From Winogradskyella sp. (GTDB lineage: Bacteria; Bacteroidota; Bacteroidia; Flavobacteriales; Flavobacteriaceae): 64,000 bases of DNA. Location of the stretch: assembly GCA_002722255.1 (NCBI GenBank), contig PBLD01000002.1:68011-132010 (forward strand), in the 5' to 3' direction. This document shows, in pieces, positions 10,679-19,524 of this stretch. A program made the position numbers and the translations under genes. The notes beneath the pieces are model-generated. The model was not told where the DNA came from, ran no database searches, and saw nothing but the letters and a program-made list of their open reading frames with translations. The first letter of the stretch is position 1, and each line of letters opens with the position of its first letter.

Positions 10679-11188
10679 TTAATCCCAAAGAGCAAAAAGA
10701 GCATCTAAAGCTTTATCAACTCCTTTGTAATATTGGGTTTTTCTAAATTGAGGAACCATAACACTATCAATTATGATTTTGCACTCATAATCTAAAATTG
10801 TTTTTTCGGTGCCTAAACCAGTATTTATGGCAATTTTTCTATCGTATCTAGAAATTGTGATGAGTAATCCATTATCTTTTTCTTTGGTGCCAATTCCCCA
10901 ATAATTTGCCACTTCCTTGCCAAATTCCATAATATCTATATGTTTTGGAATAGAATCAATGGTTAGAATAGCAGTTTGATTTGTGGTTTGCTTTTCGAAT
11001 TGAATTATTTTATATGCTAATGAATCTCGTTCTGTTTTAGAAAATAATTCAGCAGTATCATAAACAATGTTTTGGTTAGCATTTTCTGGAATATCTATAC
11101 AGATACTAGATTTTGTTTCCTTACAACTTAATAACAGTAGAGAAGCAAAACATAGAATAAATAATCTATTGCCAAAAGTCTGAAGCAT
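10679..11188 (-). CDS. TPM-domain lipoprotein
   Basis: 169 residues from ATG 11186-11188, chosen because it gives a clean lipoprotein signal with L-L-L-S-C at residue 22; a start 33 nt upstream would overlap the preceding gene. The mature part is a TPM-type domain (V-Y-D-T-A-E-L-F-S near the start, Y-W-G-I-G-T-K-E-K-D-N-G-L-L-I-T-I, then R-K-I-A-I-N-T-G-L-G), the fold of Psb32/YgcG-like proteins. Some relatives have acid phosphatase activity; their bacterial role is mostly unsettled. It is the last gene of the M23-MerR-LemA-TPM operon, the third TPM protein in a row. Confidence 0.8.
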   Translation of the reverse strand: MLQTFGNRLFILCFASLLLLSCKETKSSICIDIPENANQNIVYDTAELFSKTERDSLAYKIIQFEKQTTNQTAILTIDSIPKHIDIMEFGKEVANYWGIGTKEKDNGLLITISRYDRKIAINTGLGTEKTILDYECKIIIDSVMVPQFRKTQYYKGVDKALDALFALWD

Positions 11189-11214
11189 AAATCTAAAGAA
11201 ACATATAATACAAA

Positions 11215-12051
11215 TTACCAACCACCAGAGGCACCTCCACCACCAAAGCTTCCGCCTCCGAAACCACCACCAAAGCCTCCGCCACCAAAGCTTCCACCTG
11301 ATGAAGAACCGCCAAAAATGCCACCACCAGAAGATGAACCTCTAGAGTAGCTTCCACGTCCCATATTACTTAATATAATAGCTTCAAGGATGCTTCTGGC
11401 ATCGTCATCTCTTCGATTACCTTTATTGCCGCCTCGTCCACCACCACGTGTTTTAGAAATGGCTATGATGAATAAGATGAAAAATATAGCTATAAAAATT
11501 ATGATTTCAAACGGAAAGCGAACAGCGTTATTTTTTCGGGTCCCTTTGTATTCGCCTTGCATTACTTGAAAGATAACATCGACGCCTCTGTTGAGTCCTC
11601 CGTTGTAATCGTTTTTCTTAAAGTAGGGTATAATCTCCCTATCTATAATACGTTTGCTCATGGCATCAGTTAGCAAATGCTCTACACCTCTTCCTGTATT
11701 TATACCAATTTTTTTATCGTCTTTTGCAAGAAGTATAAAAATACCATTGTCTTTATCAGCTTGTCCAATTCCCCATTTATCTGCCCATCTAGCACCTAGA
11801 TAATTAATATATTCGCCTCTTGTTGAGCTTATTGTAGCAATAACTATCTGTGTTGAAGTTGTGTCAGAATAACGTATAAGTTTATCTTCTAAACTATTTT
11901 TTTGTAAAGGGCTTAGTAAGTTAATCTCGTCGTAAACACTAGTTTGAAATTCTGGAACGGGTGGAATTTTATATTGTGCAAAAGTAAATGAAGAGCTAAC
12001 TAATAATAACAATAGGATAAATCTCTTCAATATGTGTTTTAGCTTTGGCAT
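11215..12051 (-). CDS. TPM-domain membrane protein with glycine-rich tail (YgcG-like)
   Basis: 278 residues: signal peptide ending F-T-F-A-Q, TPM domain (Y-D-E-I-N-L-L-S-P, W-G-I-G-Q-A-D-K-D-N-G-I-F-I-L, I-N-T-G-R-G-V-E), one membrane helix near residues 183-200, then a basic segment and a C-terminal run of about 45 residues that is mostly Gly and Ser, ending S-G-G-W. This is the standard YgcG architecture: TPM domain in the periplasm, Gly-rich tail behind the membrane. The ATG overlaps the stop of the upstream TPM gene (TAATG), which points to coupled translation. Confidence 0.88.
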   Translation of the reverse strand: MPKLKHILKRFILLLLLVSSSFTFAQYKIPPVPEFQTSVYDEINLLSPLQKNSLEDKLIRYSDTTSTQIVIATISSTRGEYINYLGARWADKWGIGQADKDNGIFILLAKDDKKIGINTGRGVEHLLTDAMSKRIIDREIIPYFKKNDYNGGLNRGVDVIFQVMQGEYKGTRKNNAVRFPFEIIIFIAIFFILFIIAISKTRGGGRGGNKGNRRDDDARSILEAIILSNMGRGSYSRGSSSGGGIFGGSSSGGSFGGGGFGGGFGGGSFGGGGASGGW

Positions 12052-12488
12052 TATCCTTTAGAAATTGAATTATCTAATTCGTTATGATCTCCATGTTTCC
12101 AAGGAAAATGTAAAGCAAGGACTTTACCAGCTTCAATAATACCATCTATAAGCCCTTGTTTAAAGTTGCCTTTTTTAAATTGAGAGGCTATTTTATCGCT
12201 GGTGGAATTCCAAAAATCAGAACCAACAATATCGTTAATACCTTTGTCTCCATAAATAACAAAAGCCTTATTATCTACTGCCACATAAATAAGCACACCA
12301 TTTTGCTCCTTAGTATTATCCATTTTTAGATAATGAAAAACTTCCAAGGCATGTTCGTAAATCTCCATGTTGCATTTTTGTTCTATGTGTACACGGATTT
12401 CGCCAGAAGTTTCACGTTCTGCAATACGAATGGCTTCAATGATTTCCTGTTCTTCTTGCTGTGTCAGGAAATCTTCAATGTGTGGCAT
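12051..12488 (-). CDS. TPM-domain protein without signal peptide
   Basis: 145 residues beginning M-P-H-I-E-D-F-L. It has no signal peptide or membrane span, so it should be cytoplasmic, unlike its two downstream paralogues. TPM landmarks are I-A-E-R-E-T-S-G-E-I-R-V-H, T-K-E-Q-N-G-V-L-I-Y-V-A, V-I-Y-G-D-K-G-I-N and a His-rich end (H-F-P-W-K-H-G-D-H). It sits 11 nt after lemA and shares one base with the next gene. Pairing of LemA with TPM proteins recurs across bacteria, but the shared function is not established. Confidence 0.85.
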   Translation of the reverse strand: MPHIEDFLTQQEEQEIIEAIRIAERETSGEIRVHIEQKCNMEIYEHALEVFHYLKMDNTKEQNGVLIYVAVDNKAFVIYGDKGINDIVGSDFWNSTSDKIASQFKKGNFKQGLIDGIIEAGKVLALHFPWKHGDHNELDNSISKG

Positions 12489-12499
12489 GATGTGTTGTT

Positions 12500-13084
12500 T
12501 TAAAAGTTGAATTCTACATCCACAGGTTTTTCAGCGCCATCCTCAGACTCAAAATAAGCCTTTTTGTCGAATCCAGCGATTTTTGCAATTAAACTTTTGG
12601 GAAAAGTTCTTATATAACTGTTGTAGGGTTTAACAGCTTCGTTAAAACGAGTTCTGGCAACATCAATTCTGTTTTCAGTGCCTTCTAATTGACTTTGAAG
12701 TTCTATAAAGTTTTGATTAGCTTTTAAATCAGGGTAACGTTCAACAGTTACTAATAGACTTTTTAAAGCACCTGAAAGGCCACCTTGAACCTTATTAAAT
12801 TCAGCTAATTGTTCTGGTGTAACATTGTTTGGATCAATATTAATTGAAGTGGCTTTTGCTCTTGCTTCAATTACATCTGTTAAAGTGCTTTTTTCAAAAT
12901 CTGCAGCTCCTTGTACGGTTTTTACCAGATTACCTATTAAATCATTACGTCTTTGATAGCTACTTTCTACATCTGCCCATGCTTTACCAACATTTTCATC
13001 TAATTCTACAGCGCTATTATATACACCAATTCCCCAGAATAAAGTAACGGCAATGAGTACTAGAGGGATTAACCATTTTTTCAT
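12500..13084 (-). CDS. LemA family protein
   Basis: 194 residues. An N-terminal hydrophobic helix (residues 4-22) anchors the protein, followed by the family signature G-V-Y-N-S-A-V-x-L-D-E-x-V-x-x-A-W-A-D-V-x-x-x-Y-Q-R-R-N-D-L-I and a four-helix-bundle-like body. LemA proteins have the helical part outside the cytoplasmic membrane; their molecular role is unclear. It is the third gene of the operon, 12 nt after the MerR gene and 11 nt before the first TPM gene. Confidence 0.93.
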   Translation of the reverse strand: MKKWLIPLVLIAVTLFWGIGVYNSAVELDENVGKAWADVESSYQRRNDLIGNLVKTVQGAADFEKSTLTDVIEARAKATSINIDPNNVTPEQLAEFNKVQGGLSGALKSLLVTVERYPDLKANQNFIELQSQLEGTENRIDVARTRFNEAVKPYNSYIRTFPKSLIAKIAGFDKKAYFESEDGAEKPVDVEFNF

Positions 13085-13096
13085 AATTGATAAGTT

Positions 13097-13426
13097 TTAA
13101 AGTTGTGTTTTTATCTTAATGAGCTGTGCTTTAATGCTTTCCAGCTTTTCAATAATTTCAAATTTTTCGAGCGATTGTTTACGTTCTTCTTTTAGATGAG
13201 TTTTGGCTCCTTCAAGTGTAAACCCTCTTTCTTTTACAAGATGGTAAATAAATTTAAGATTCTTAATGTCTTCTGGAGTAAATTTCCTATTACCCTTGGC
13301 ATTTTTTTTAGGCTTAATAATGTCAAATTCCTTTTCCCAAAATCGAATTAAAGAAGCATTTACCTTAAAAGCCTTAGCAACTTCACCAATACCGTAATAG
13401 CGTTTTTCTGGAAGATCTATATGCAT
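13097..13426 (-). CDS. MerR family transcriptional regulator
   Basis: 109 residues. The first 70 form a MerR winged helix: Y-Y-G-I-G-E-V-A-K-A-F-K-V (residues 10-22), S-L-I-R-F-W-E-K-E-F-D, and N-R-K-F-T-P-E-D-I. A short C-terminal helix (about 30 residues) is likely the dimer coiled coil; no ligand-binding domain or metal-binding cysteines are present, so the effector is unknown. The initiating ATG follows the stop of the M23 gene after one base, so it is cotranscribed with it and with lemA. It may regulate this operon. Confidence 0.9.
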   Translation of the reverse strand: MHIDLPEKRYYGIGEVAKAFKVNASLIRFWEKEFDIIKPKKNAKGNRKFTPEDIKNLKFIYHLVKERGFTLEGAKTHLKEERKQSLEKFEIIEKLESIKAQLIKIKTQL

Positions 13427-13427
13427 A

Positions 13428-14399
13428 TTAATCTAGGGATTGGTTTTCTAACGATGCCTTTCTTAGTAACTCATTAAATTCTGTGGCAGATAGGTTGCCA
13501 TAATAGAAGTTTATTGGGTTTATACGCTCGTCATCTTTAAATACTTCGTAATGTAAGTGTGGTGCTTCTGAGCGTCCTGTGCTGCCTACATATCCAATTA
13601 TATCGCCTCGTTTTACACGCTGATTAACACGAACATTGTATTTGTACAAGTGTGCGTACAGAGATACATAACCATAACCATGGTCTATACGAATGTGTTT
13701 CCCATACCCAGATGAACTGTTATCTGCACGTTTTACAATACCGTTTCCTGTTGCGTAAACAGGTGTACCTCTTGGAGCAGTAAAATCCATACCAAAATGA
13801 AACTTACGCACTTTAGTAAATGGATCTGTTCTATAACCATAACCCGAAGCCATACGAGTAAGATTTTCATTTCGTACAGGTTGTATTGCAGGTATAGCTT
13901 CAAGAAATTTTTCTTTGTCTTCAGCTAATTTAGCAATCTCATCCAATGATTTGGATTGAACAACAATAGCCTTTTCAAGTATGTCTAGTCGTTTATTACT
14001 TTCTGCAATGAGTTGTGAGTTATCGTAGCCTTCAAACTTTTTGTAGCGGTTTACACCACCAAAACCAGCACGTCGTTGCTCTTCAGGAATCGGATTTGCT
14101 TCAAAATATAGTCTGTAAATGGCATTATCACGCTCTTCAACATTTTCTAAAGCAGCAATGGCATCATCCATACGTTTGTTTAATAACTCGTATTGCAATT
14201 GCATATTTTGTAATTCTCTGGCTAGTTGACGCTCTTTAGGTGAATCTATATACTGGTTAGAAATAAAATTAAACAATAAGGCAAAAAGTGCTGCTGCAAG
14301 TAAGAAGACAAAAGCATATTTAAACGTTGTTGCTTTTTTACGCTTTATCTTACGATACGAAAGCGTCTCAGCGTCATAATAATATTTTACCTTAGCCAT
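13428..14399 (-). CDS. M23 (LytM) family peptidoglycan metallopeptidase
   Basis: 323 residues. A single membrane helix (about 27-47) is followed by a periplasmic coiled coil (about 55-165) and a C-terminal LytM domain. Zinc-site motifs are complete: H-F-G-M-D-F (first His and Asp), and H-L-H-Y-E-V with the H-x-H pair. Such enzymes cut peptide cross-links in peptidoglycan at the inner-membrane face, so this is likely active rather than an EnvC-type activator. It is the first gene of the six-gene minus-strand operon and divergent from alaS. Confidence 0.93.
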   Translation of the reverse strand: MAKVKYYYDAETLSYRKIKRKKATTFKYAFVFLLAAALFALLFNFISNQYIDSPKERQLARELQNMQLQYELLNKRMDDAIAALENVEERDNAIYRLYFEANPIPEEQRRAGFGGVNRYKKFEGYDNSQLIAESNKRLDILEKAIVVQSKSLDEIAKLAEDKEKFLEAIPAIQPVRNENLTRMASGYGYRTDPFTKVRKFHFGMDFTAPRGTPVYATGNGIVKRADNSSSGYGKHIRIDHGYGYVSLYAHLYKYNVRVNQRVKRGDIIGYVGSTGRSEAPHLHYEVFKDDERINPINFYYGNLSATEFNELLRKASLENQSLD

Positions 14400-14529
14400 G
14401 TTCTAATTTATACTATTTTTGCACCTAATATGACTACAAAACAGGTGTCTTTTATTAGCGTAACGACCAAAGATATAAATTGTTTTGTAAATGTGGTAAT
14501 TAAAACTAAACAAGCTATAATTTCTGTAT

Positions 14530-17145
14530 ATGACGTCTCAAGATATTCGTACTAAGTTTTTAAAATTCTTTGAAAGTAAGGAACATCTCGTAGTGCCTTC
14601 TGCACCAATGGTCTTAAAAAATGACCCTACCTTAATGTTTGTCAATTCTGGTATGGCTCCTTTTAAGGAGTTTTTTCTTGGTAATAGTGATCCAAAAAGT
14701 AACAGAATCGCAGATTCTCAGAAATGTTTAAGAGTTTCAGGTAAGCATAACGATTTAGAAGAAGTGGGTTATGATACGTATCACCACACACTTTTTGAAA
14801 TGCTCGGCAACTGGAGTTTTGGTGACTACTTTAAGAAAGAAGCCATTGCTTGGGCTTGGGAGTTGCTAACCGAAGTTTATGGTATAGATAAAGATATTTT
14901 ATATGTCACTGTTTTTGAAGGTAGCGATGATAACGATAACCTAAAAATGGACCAAGAGGCTTACGATATTTGGAAACAATACATTTCTGAAGATCGTATT
15001 CTTATGGGAAATAAGAAGGATAATTTTTGGGAAATGGGAGACCAAGGACCATGTGGACCATGTAGTGAGATACATGTAGATATTCGTTCGGCTGAAGAAA
15101 AAGCAAAAGTTGATGGCAAGTCTTTGGTAAACATGGATCATCCTCAGGTTGTAGAAATCTGGAACTTGGTATTTATGCAATACAACCGTAAAGCCAATGG
15201 AACTCTAGAGGTATTGCCAAACAAACATATCGATACAGGTATGGGCTTTGAGCGTTTGTGTATGGTGTTACAAGGTGTGCAATCTAATTACGATACAGAT
15301 GTGTTTACACCAATAATTCGTGAGATTGAAACCATTACCAACAAGGATTATGGTAAGGATGAAAAAATAGATGTAGCTATTAGAGTTATTTCAGACCACG
15401 TAAGAGCCGTAGCGTTTTCTATAGCAGATGGTCAGCTACCAAGTAATACTGGAGCAGGTTACGTTATACGTCGAATTTTACGTAGAGCAGTGCGATATGG
15501 CTTTACATTTTTAGATAAAAAAGAACCATTTATTTACCGTTTGGTAGATGTGTTGAGCAAAAAAATGGGAACTGCTTTTCCAGAAATTAAAGCTCAAAAA
15601 CAATTGATTGAAAACGTAATTAAGGAAGAAGAAGCCTCTTTTTTAAGAACATTAGAGCAAGGTCTTATTTTGTTAAATGGTATTGTTGAAGAAACAAAAG
15701 GCGATACAGTTTCGGGCGAAAAGGCATTTGAATTGTACGATACTTATGGTTTTCCTATAGATTTAACGGCTTTAATTCTATCTGAAAAGAATTTAAAATT
15801 AGATGAAAAAGGATTTGAAGAGCAACTTCAAATTCAAAAAAATCGTTCGCGCAAAGCAAGTGAAACTTCTACAGAAGATTGGACGATTTTAGTTGATGAT
15901 GCTGAGCAAGAATTTATCGGTTACGACGCTCTTGAAGCCAACGTAAAAATTACACGCTACAGAAAAGTCACTTCAAAAAAAGAAGGAGACATGTATCAGT
16001 TGGTGTTTAATCTCACTCCATTTTATGCCGAAGGTGGTGGACAAGTTGGTGATAAAGGGTATTTGCAAGATAACCATGGTGATACAGTTTATATTGTAGA
16101 TACTAAGAAAGAGAACAATGTCATTATTCACTTTGCTAAAAATTTACCAGACGATTTAAATGATACTTTTAAAGCTGTTGTAGATCAAAAACAACGCTTT
16201 AGAACCGAGTGTAACCACACAGCAACACACCTATTGCACCAAGCGTTACGTGAAGTGTTAGGAACGCATGTTGAGCAAAAAGGTTCTGCAGTACACTCTA
16301 AATATTTACGATTTGATTTCTCTCATTTTTCTAAACTAACAGTTGAAGAATTAAGAGACGTAGAAAACTTCGTAAATGCACGTATCGACGGAAAATTAGC
16401 ATTAGAGGAGCAAAGAAATGTACCAATGGATCAAGCAATTTCTGATGGTGCAATGGCGCTTTTTGGTGAAAAATATGGTGACACAGTTCGTACTGTTAGA
16501 TTCGGACAATCCATAGAGCTTTGTGGTGGTACGCATGTAAAGAATACGGGAGATATTTGGCATTTTAAAATTGTATCTGAAGGTGCAGTTGCAGCCGGAA
16601 TTCGTCGTATAGAAGCTATTACTTATGATGCGGTTAAAGACTTTTATTTTGAAAATAACAGAGCGTATTTTGAAATGAAAGATCTATTAAACAATGCTCA
16701 AGAACCTGTAAAAGCACTTCAGAATTTACAAGACGAAAATGCGAGTTTAAAAAAGCAGATAGAACAACTATTAAAGGATAAAGCTAAGAACTTAAAAGGC
16801 GATCTTAAAAATGAAATCACAGAGCTTAATGGTGTAAATTTCATTGCCAAAAAAGTAGATTTAGATGCATCTGGAATTAAAGATTTGTGTTTTGAGTTAG
16901 GCGGTGAAGTTGATAATCTTTTTGCTCTGTTTGGTGCAGATAATAATGGTAAGGCGTTATTGTCTTGCTATATTTCTAAAAATCTGGTTGCTGAAAAAGA
17001 CTTAAACGCAGGTCAGATTGTTAGGGAATTAGGTAAGCACATCCAAGGTGGAGGCGGAGGCCAGCCTTTCTTTGCAACCGCAGGAGGTAAAAATCCAGCA
17101 GGTATTGAGGAGGCTTTGAAGGCTGCTAAAGATTACTTGAGTTAA
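14530..17145 (+). CDS. alaS: Alanine--tRNA ligase
   Basis: 871 residues, full length. The class II catalytic core begins at the N-terminus ([15 protein letters not shown] near residue 35). The editing domain has the H-x-x-x-H site (T-A-T-H-L-L-H, near residue 565) and C-G-G-T-H near residue 669. The C-terminal DHHA1-type domain ends with [10 protein letters not shown]. It charges tRNA-Ala and hydrolyses misacylated Ser/Gly-tRNA-Ala. The 66-residue protein at 17148 starts two bases after the stop and is probably cotranscribed. Confidence 0.98.
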   Translation: MTSQDIRTKFLKFFESKEHLVVPSAPMVLKNDPTLMFVNSGMAPFKEFFLGNSDPKSNRIADSQKCLRVSGKHNDLEEVGYDTYHHTLFEMLGNWSFGDYFKKEAIAWAWELLTEVYGIDKDILYVTVFEGSDDNDNLKMDQEAYDIWKQYISEDRILMGNKKDNFWEMGDQGPCGPCSEIHVDIRSAEEKAKVDGKSLVNMDHPQVVEIWNLVFMQYNRKANGTLEVLPNKHIDTGMGFERLCMVLQGVQSNYDTDVFTPIIREIETITNKDYGKDEKIDVAIRVISDHVRAVAFSIADGQLPSNTGAGYVIRRILRRAVRYGFTFLDKKEPFIYRLVDVLSKKMGTAFPEIKAQKQLIENVIKEEEASFLRTLEQGLILLNGIVEETKGDTVSGEKAFELYDTYGFPIDLTALILSEKNLKLDEKGFEEQLQIQKNRSRKASETSTEDWTILVDDAEQEFIGYDALEANVKITRYRKVTSKKEGDMYQLVFNLTPFYAEGGGQVGDKGYLQDNHGDTVYIVDTKKENNVIIHFAKNLPDDLNDTFKAVVDQKQRFRTECNHTATHLLHQALREVLGTHVEQKGSAVHSKYLRFDFSHFSKLTVEELRDVENFVNARIDGKLALEEQRNVPMDQAISDGAMALFGEKYGDTVRTVRFGQSIELCGGTHVKNTGDIWHFKIVSEGAVAAGIRRIEAITYDAVKDFYFENNRAYFEMKDLLNNAQEPVKALQNLQDENASLKKQIEQLLKDKAKNLKGDLKNEITELNGVNFIAKKVDLDASGIKDLCFELGGEVDNLFALFGADNNGKALLSCYISKNLVAEKDLNAGQIVRELGKHIQGGGGGQPFFATAGGKNPAGIEEALKAAKDYLS

Positions 17146-17147
17146 TT

Positions 17148-17348
17148 ATGGCTTTAATTTTTGTAAGTCATACCAAATGTGCAATTTGTTCTAAAGTTTT
17201 AGAAGAACAAGATAATATTTTTGGTTTGCCTCCATTAAATAAAGTTGACCATAGGTTATATGAATTTTTTGATAGAGGCTTTCATCAAGAATGTTTTGAT
17301 AATTGGGTAGAAAGAGATGAGATTTTAGAAATCTTAAACGAAGGTTAA
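17148..17348 (+). CDS. Small Cys/His protein between alaS and GSCFA gene
   Basis: 66 residues starting two bases after alaS. C-A-I-C at residues 11-14 and H-Q-E-C near residues 52-55 could together hold one zinc ion, as in a treble-clef or zinc-ribbon fold. The remainder is acidic with no membrane segment. Its close linkage, plausible zinc site and flavobacterial codon use support a real gene. No family name or function can be given; an RNA- or protein-binding zinc module is only a guess. Confidence 0.65.
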   Translation: MALIFVSHTKCAICSKVLEEQDNIFGLPPLNKVDHRLYEFFDRGFHQECFDNWVERDEILEILNEG

Positions 17349-17366
17349 ACTTTCTAAATAGTGAAA

Positions 17367-18320
17367 ATGAATCTTCAAACTAACATAAAATTTGAAAAAC
17401 AACCACATCATCAAATAGATTACACGTCTAAATTGATGTTGTTAGGATCATGTTTTTCTGAGAATATTGGTAGTAAGTTTGAGTATCATAAGTTTCAATC
17501 AGAGGTAAATCCATTCGGTATTTTATTTCATCCTGTGGCTATAGAAAACTTAATTACTAGAAGTATTAATGAAGATTTCTACAGTGAAGAAGAGCTTGTA
17601 CATCAGAATGAGATTTATAGTTGTTTCGATGCGCATTCAAAATTAAATGCGCTTTCTAAAGTACAATTACTTGAGAGTTTAAATACGCAATTAAGCGAAA
17701 CATTAGATCAGGTTAAATCTGCATCGCATATAATTATTACACTCGGTACAGCTTGGGTTTATAGACATAAAGCAACTGATAAAATTGTTGCTAATTGCCA
17801 TAAAATACCTCAAAAACAGTTTCTAAAAGAATTATTGTCTGTTGAAGATGTTGTTGCTTCATTAGAGCGTATAATTGCTTTAGTACGAAGTGTAAATCCT
17901 AAAGTAAATTTCATTTTCACGGTATCTCCAGTAAGGCATCTTAAAGATGGTTTTGTAGAAAACAATAGAAGTAAAGCCCATTTATTGTCAGCAATTCATC
18001 AGGTTGTAGAACCAAGAAAGCAACTGTTTTACTTTCCATCTTATGAAATTATGATGGACGAATTGAGAGATTACAGGTTTTACAATCAGGATATGATACA
18101 CCCAAATGATTTAGCGATAGATTACATTTGGGAAAGGTTTAAAACCGTTTGGTTAGCGGAAGATGCTATTGAAACATCGCAGAAGATTGGTATTATACAA
18201 GTTAAGAAAGCGCATCGTCCTTTTAATCCAAATTCTGAAGCACATCAAAAATTTTTAGATAACCTTCAATTAGAGATAGCGCAGATTCAGAAAGAACTTC
18301 CTCACGTTAAATTCGATTAA
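17367..18320 (+). CDS. GSCFA domain-containing protein
   Basis: 317 residues from ATG 17367 (a GTG two codons upstream is less likely). The family name motif is seen at residues 27-33 as GSCFSEN, where the Ser may act like the nucleophile of SGNH hydrolases, and a later D-M-I-H-P-N-D-L motif matches the SGNH Asp-x-x-His block. GSCFA proteins are common in Bacteroidota; their substrate is not known, though the fold suggests esterase or acyl-transfer chemistry. It follows the 66-residue gene by 18 bp and converges on the HEAT gene. Confidence 0.88.
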   Translation: MNLQTNIKFEKQPHHQIDYTSKLMLLGSCFSENIGSKFEYHKFQSEVNPFGILFHPVAIENLITRSINEDFYSEEELVHQNEIYSCFDAHSKLNALSKVQLLESLNTQLSETLDQVKSASHIIITLGTAWVYRHKATDKIVANCHKIPQKQFLKELLSVEDVVASLERIIALVRSVNPKVNFIFTVSPVRHLKDGFVENNRSKAHLLSAIHQVVEPRKQLFYFPSYEIMMDELRDYRFYNQDMIHPNDLAIDYIWERFKTVWLAEDAIETSQKIGIIQVKKAHRPFNPNSEAHQKFLDNLQLEIAQIQKELPHVKFD

Positions 18321-18323
18321 ATA

Positions 18324-18770
18324 TTACCGAATAGGTCGTTTCAATCTTTCCTTTACCATTTCAAAAGACTTTTTGCTTGCACGTTCCCAACGATAAATGT
18401 TATGCTTTTTAGCTCTTTTATTCTTTTGTTTTTCCTCTTTTTCTCGAAGTCTTTTAAGCCAATCAAAACGTTTTCTTACAATTGATTTAATCAGTTCGTC
18501 ACTATCTTGTAAATGTTCTAATGTGTTTAGGGCAGCAATAGATACGTTTTTAATTTTATCATCAATAGCAATTAATAATATTGGAATGGAAGTAGGTTGA
18601 CCAACAAATTCTAAAGCTTCGGCAGCTAGCTGCCTTGTTTTATAGTTGCCATGAGTTAAAGCATATTCTAGCTTATTAACCGAGTTTGTACCAACCCAAT
18701 AGTTGATAACCTTCTCTGAAGGTTGAGAAAGTTTCATTTTTAATAACCAATATGAAAATTGATAAAACAT
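18324..18770 (-). CDS. HEAT-repeat-like protein
   Basis: 148 residues. Two helical repeats fit the HEAT pattern (G-N-Y-K-T-R-Q-L-A-A-E-A-L-E-F-V-G and D-K-I-K-N-V-S-I-A-A-L-N-T-L-E-H-L). The last 55 residues are very rich in Lys, Arg and Glu, which could bind nucleic acid or another protein. There is no signal peptide. The reading frame is closed by its convergent neighbour 3 bp away. No specific role is evident. Confidence 0.72.
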   Translation of the reverse strand: MFYQFSYWLLKMKLSQPSEKVINYWVGTNSVNKLEYALTHGNYKTRQLAAEALEFVGQPTSIPILLIAIDDKIKNVSIAALNTLEHLQDSDELIKSIVRKRFDWLKRLREKEEKQKNKRAKKHNIYRWERASKKSFEMVKERLKRPIR

Positions 18771-18977
18771 AACTAACGTTTTCGGTTAATTATTGGTAGT
18801 AGATTTCTGAGTTATGTTACATAAAGTTTATCAAATATTAGGTTGAATAGTTCTGTTTTGATAAGTTAAATAATTAAAAATCAGCATTTTGAAAAAATAT
18901 ACGTAATTCATCGTATGGTTTGCAATCCTCTTATTGTTGAAATTTGCTTCTGTATTAACCAATAAATTAAATCAACA

Positions 18978-19514
18978 ATGAGAACTTTAAAAAACTTTAT
19001 GTTATTAGTAATGACATTATCATTAGCAACATTTACATCATGTAGCAGTGATGATGATGGTGGAAGTGGTGGTAATGCTCCATCAGGAACTTTAGTCGCA
19101 AAAGTAGATGGTACTAGCTATGAATCTTGGGAGATTTCCTCTTCTGCAACAATAGCAAACAACGGACAAAATCTAATTATCATTGCTTCTAATAGTGATG
19201 GAAATGCGTTTTCTTTTACGGTTTGGGGTTATGACGGAGTAGGAACATACGATTTAGATGGCTCTAATATAAATAATGTAAATGTTGCTTCTTACACAGA
19301 AACAGACGTAGATATTAATAATCCGCAAGCTTCAACTACAGAAATTTGGCAGGCACCATATGACAACTCTATGGTAGGATCATTAAGTATTTCAGAAGAA
19401 ACAGAAGATAAATTGATAGGAACATTTGAGTTTACTTGCAAAAATGTTAATGGAGATCAGTCTGTTAAAACAATCACAGATGGTTCATTTAACTTAAATA
19501 AGCAAGTACAATAA
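18978..19514 (+). CDS. Surface lipoprotein (DUF6252-like)
   Basis: 178 residues. The signal ends in F-T-S-C (Cys22) and is followed at once by S-S-D-D-D-G-G, an acidic stretch like the Bacteroidota lipoprotein export signal, so surface exposure is likely. The rest is a beta-rich domain with F-x-F-T-V-W-G-Y-D-G-V-G-T-Y and a final G-S-F-N-L-N, recalling DUF6252 lipoproteins. The role is unknown. It starts after a 207-bp gap that holds no other recognised feature, and the PQQ-type gene follows by 10 bp, so the two are probably one operon. Confidence 0.78.
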   Translation: MRTLKNFMLLVMTLSLATFTSCSSDDDGGSGGNAPSGTLVAKVDGTSYESWEISSSATIANNGQNLIIIASNSDGNAFSFTVWGYDGVGTYDLDGSNINNVNVASYTETDVDINNPQASTTEIWQAPYDNSMVGSLSISEETEDKLIGTFEFTCKNVNGDQSVKTITDGSFNLNKQVQ

Positions 19515-19524
19515 TTGATTGACT

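Noticed and set aside
14400..14529. Riboswitch or T-box-like leader ahead of alaS
   Set aside because: Only 130 bp, with no strong stems or terminator; nothing beyond a TATTTTTG box at 14414-14421 was seen.
17361..17366. GTG start for the GSCFA protein
   Set aside because: An ATG lies two codons later and gives the usual N-terminus; the GTG adds nothing recognisable.
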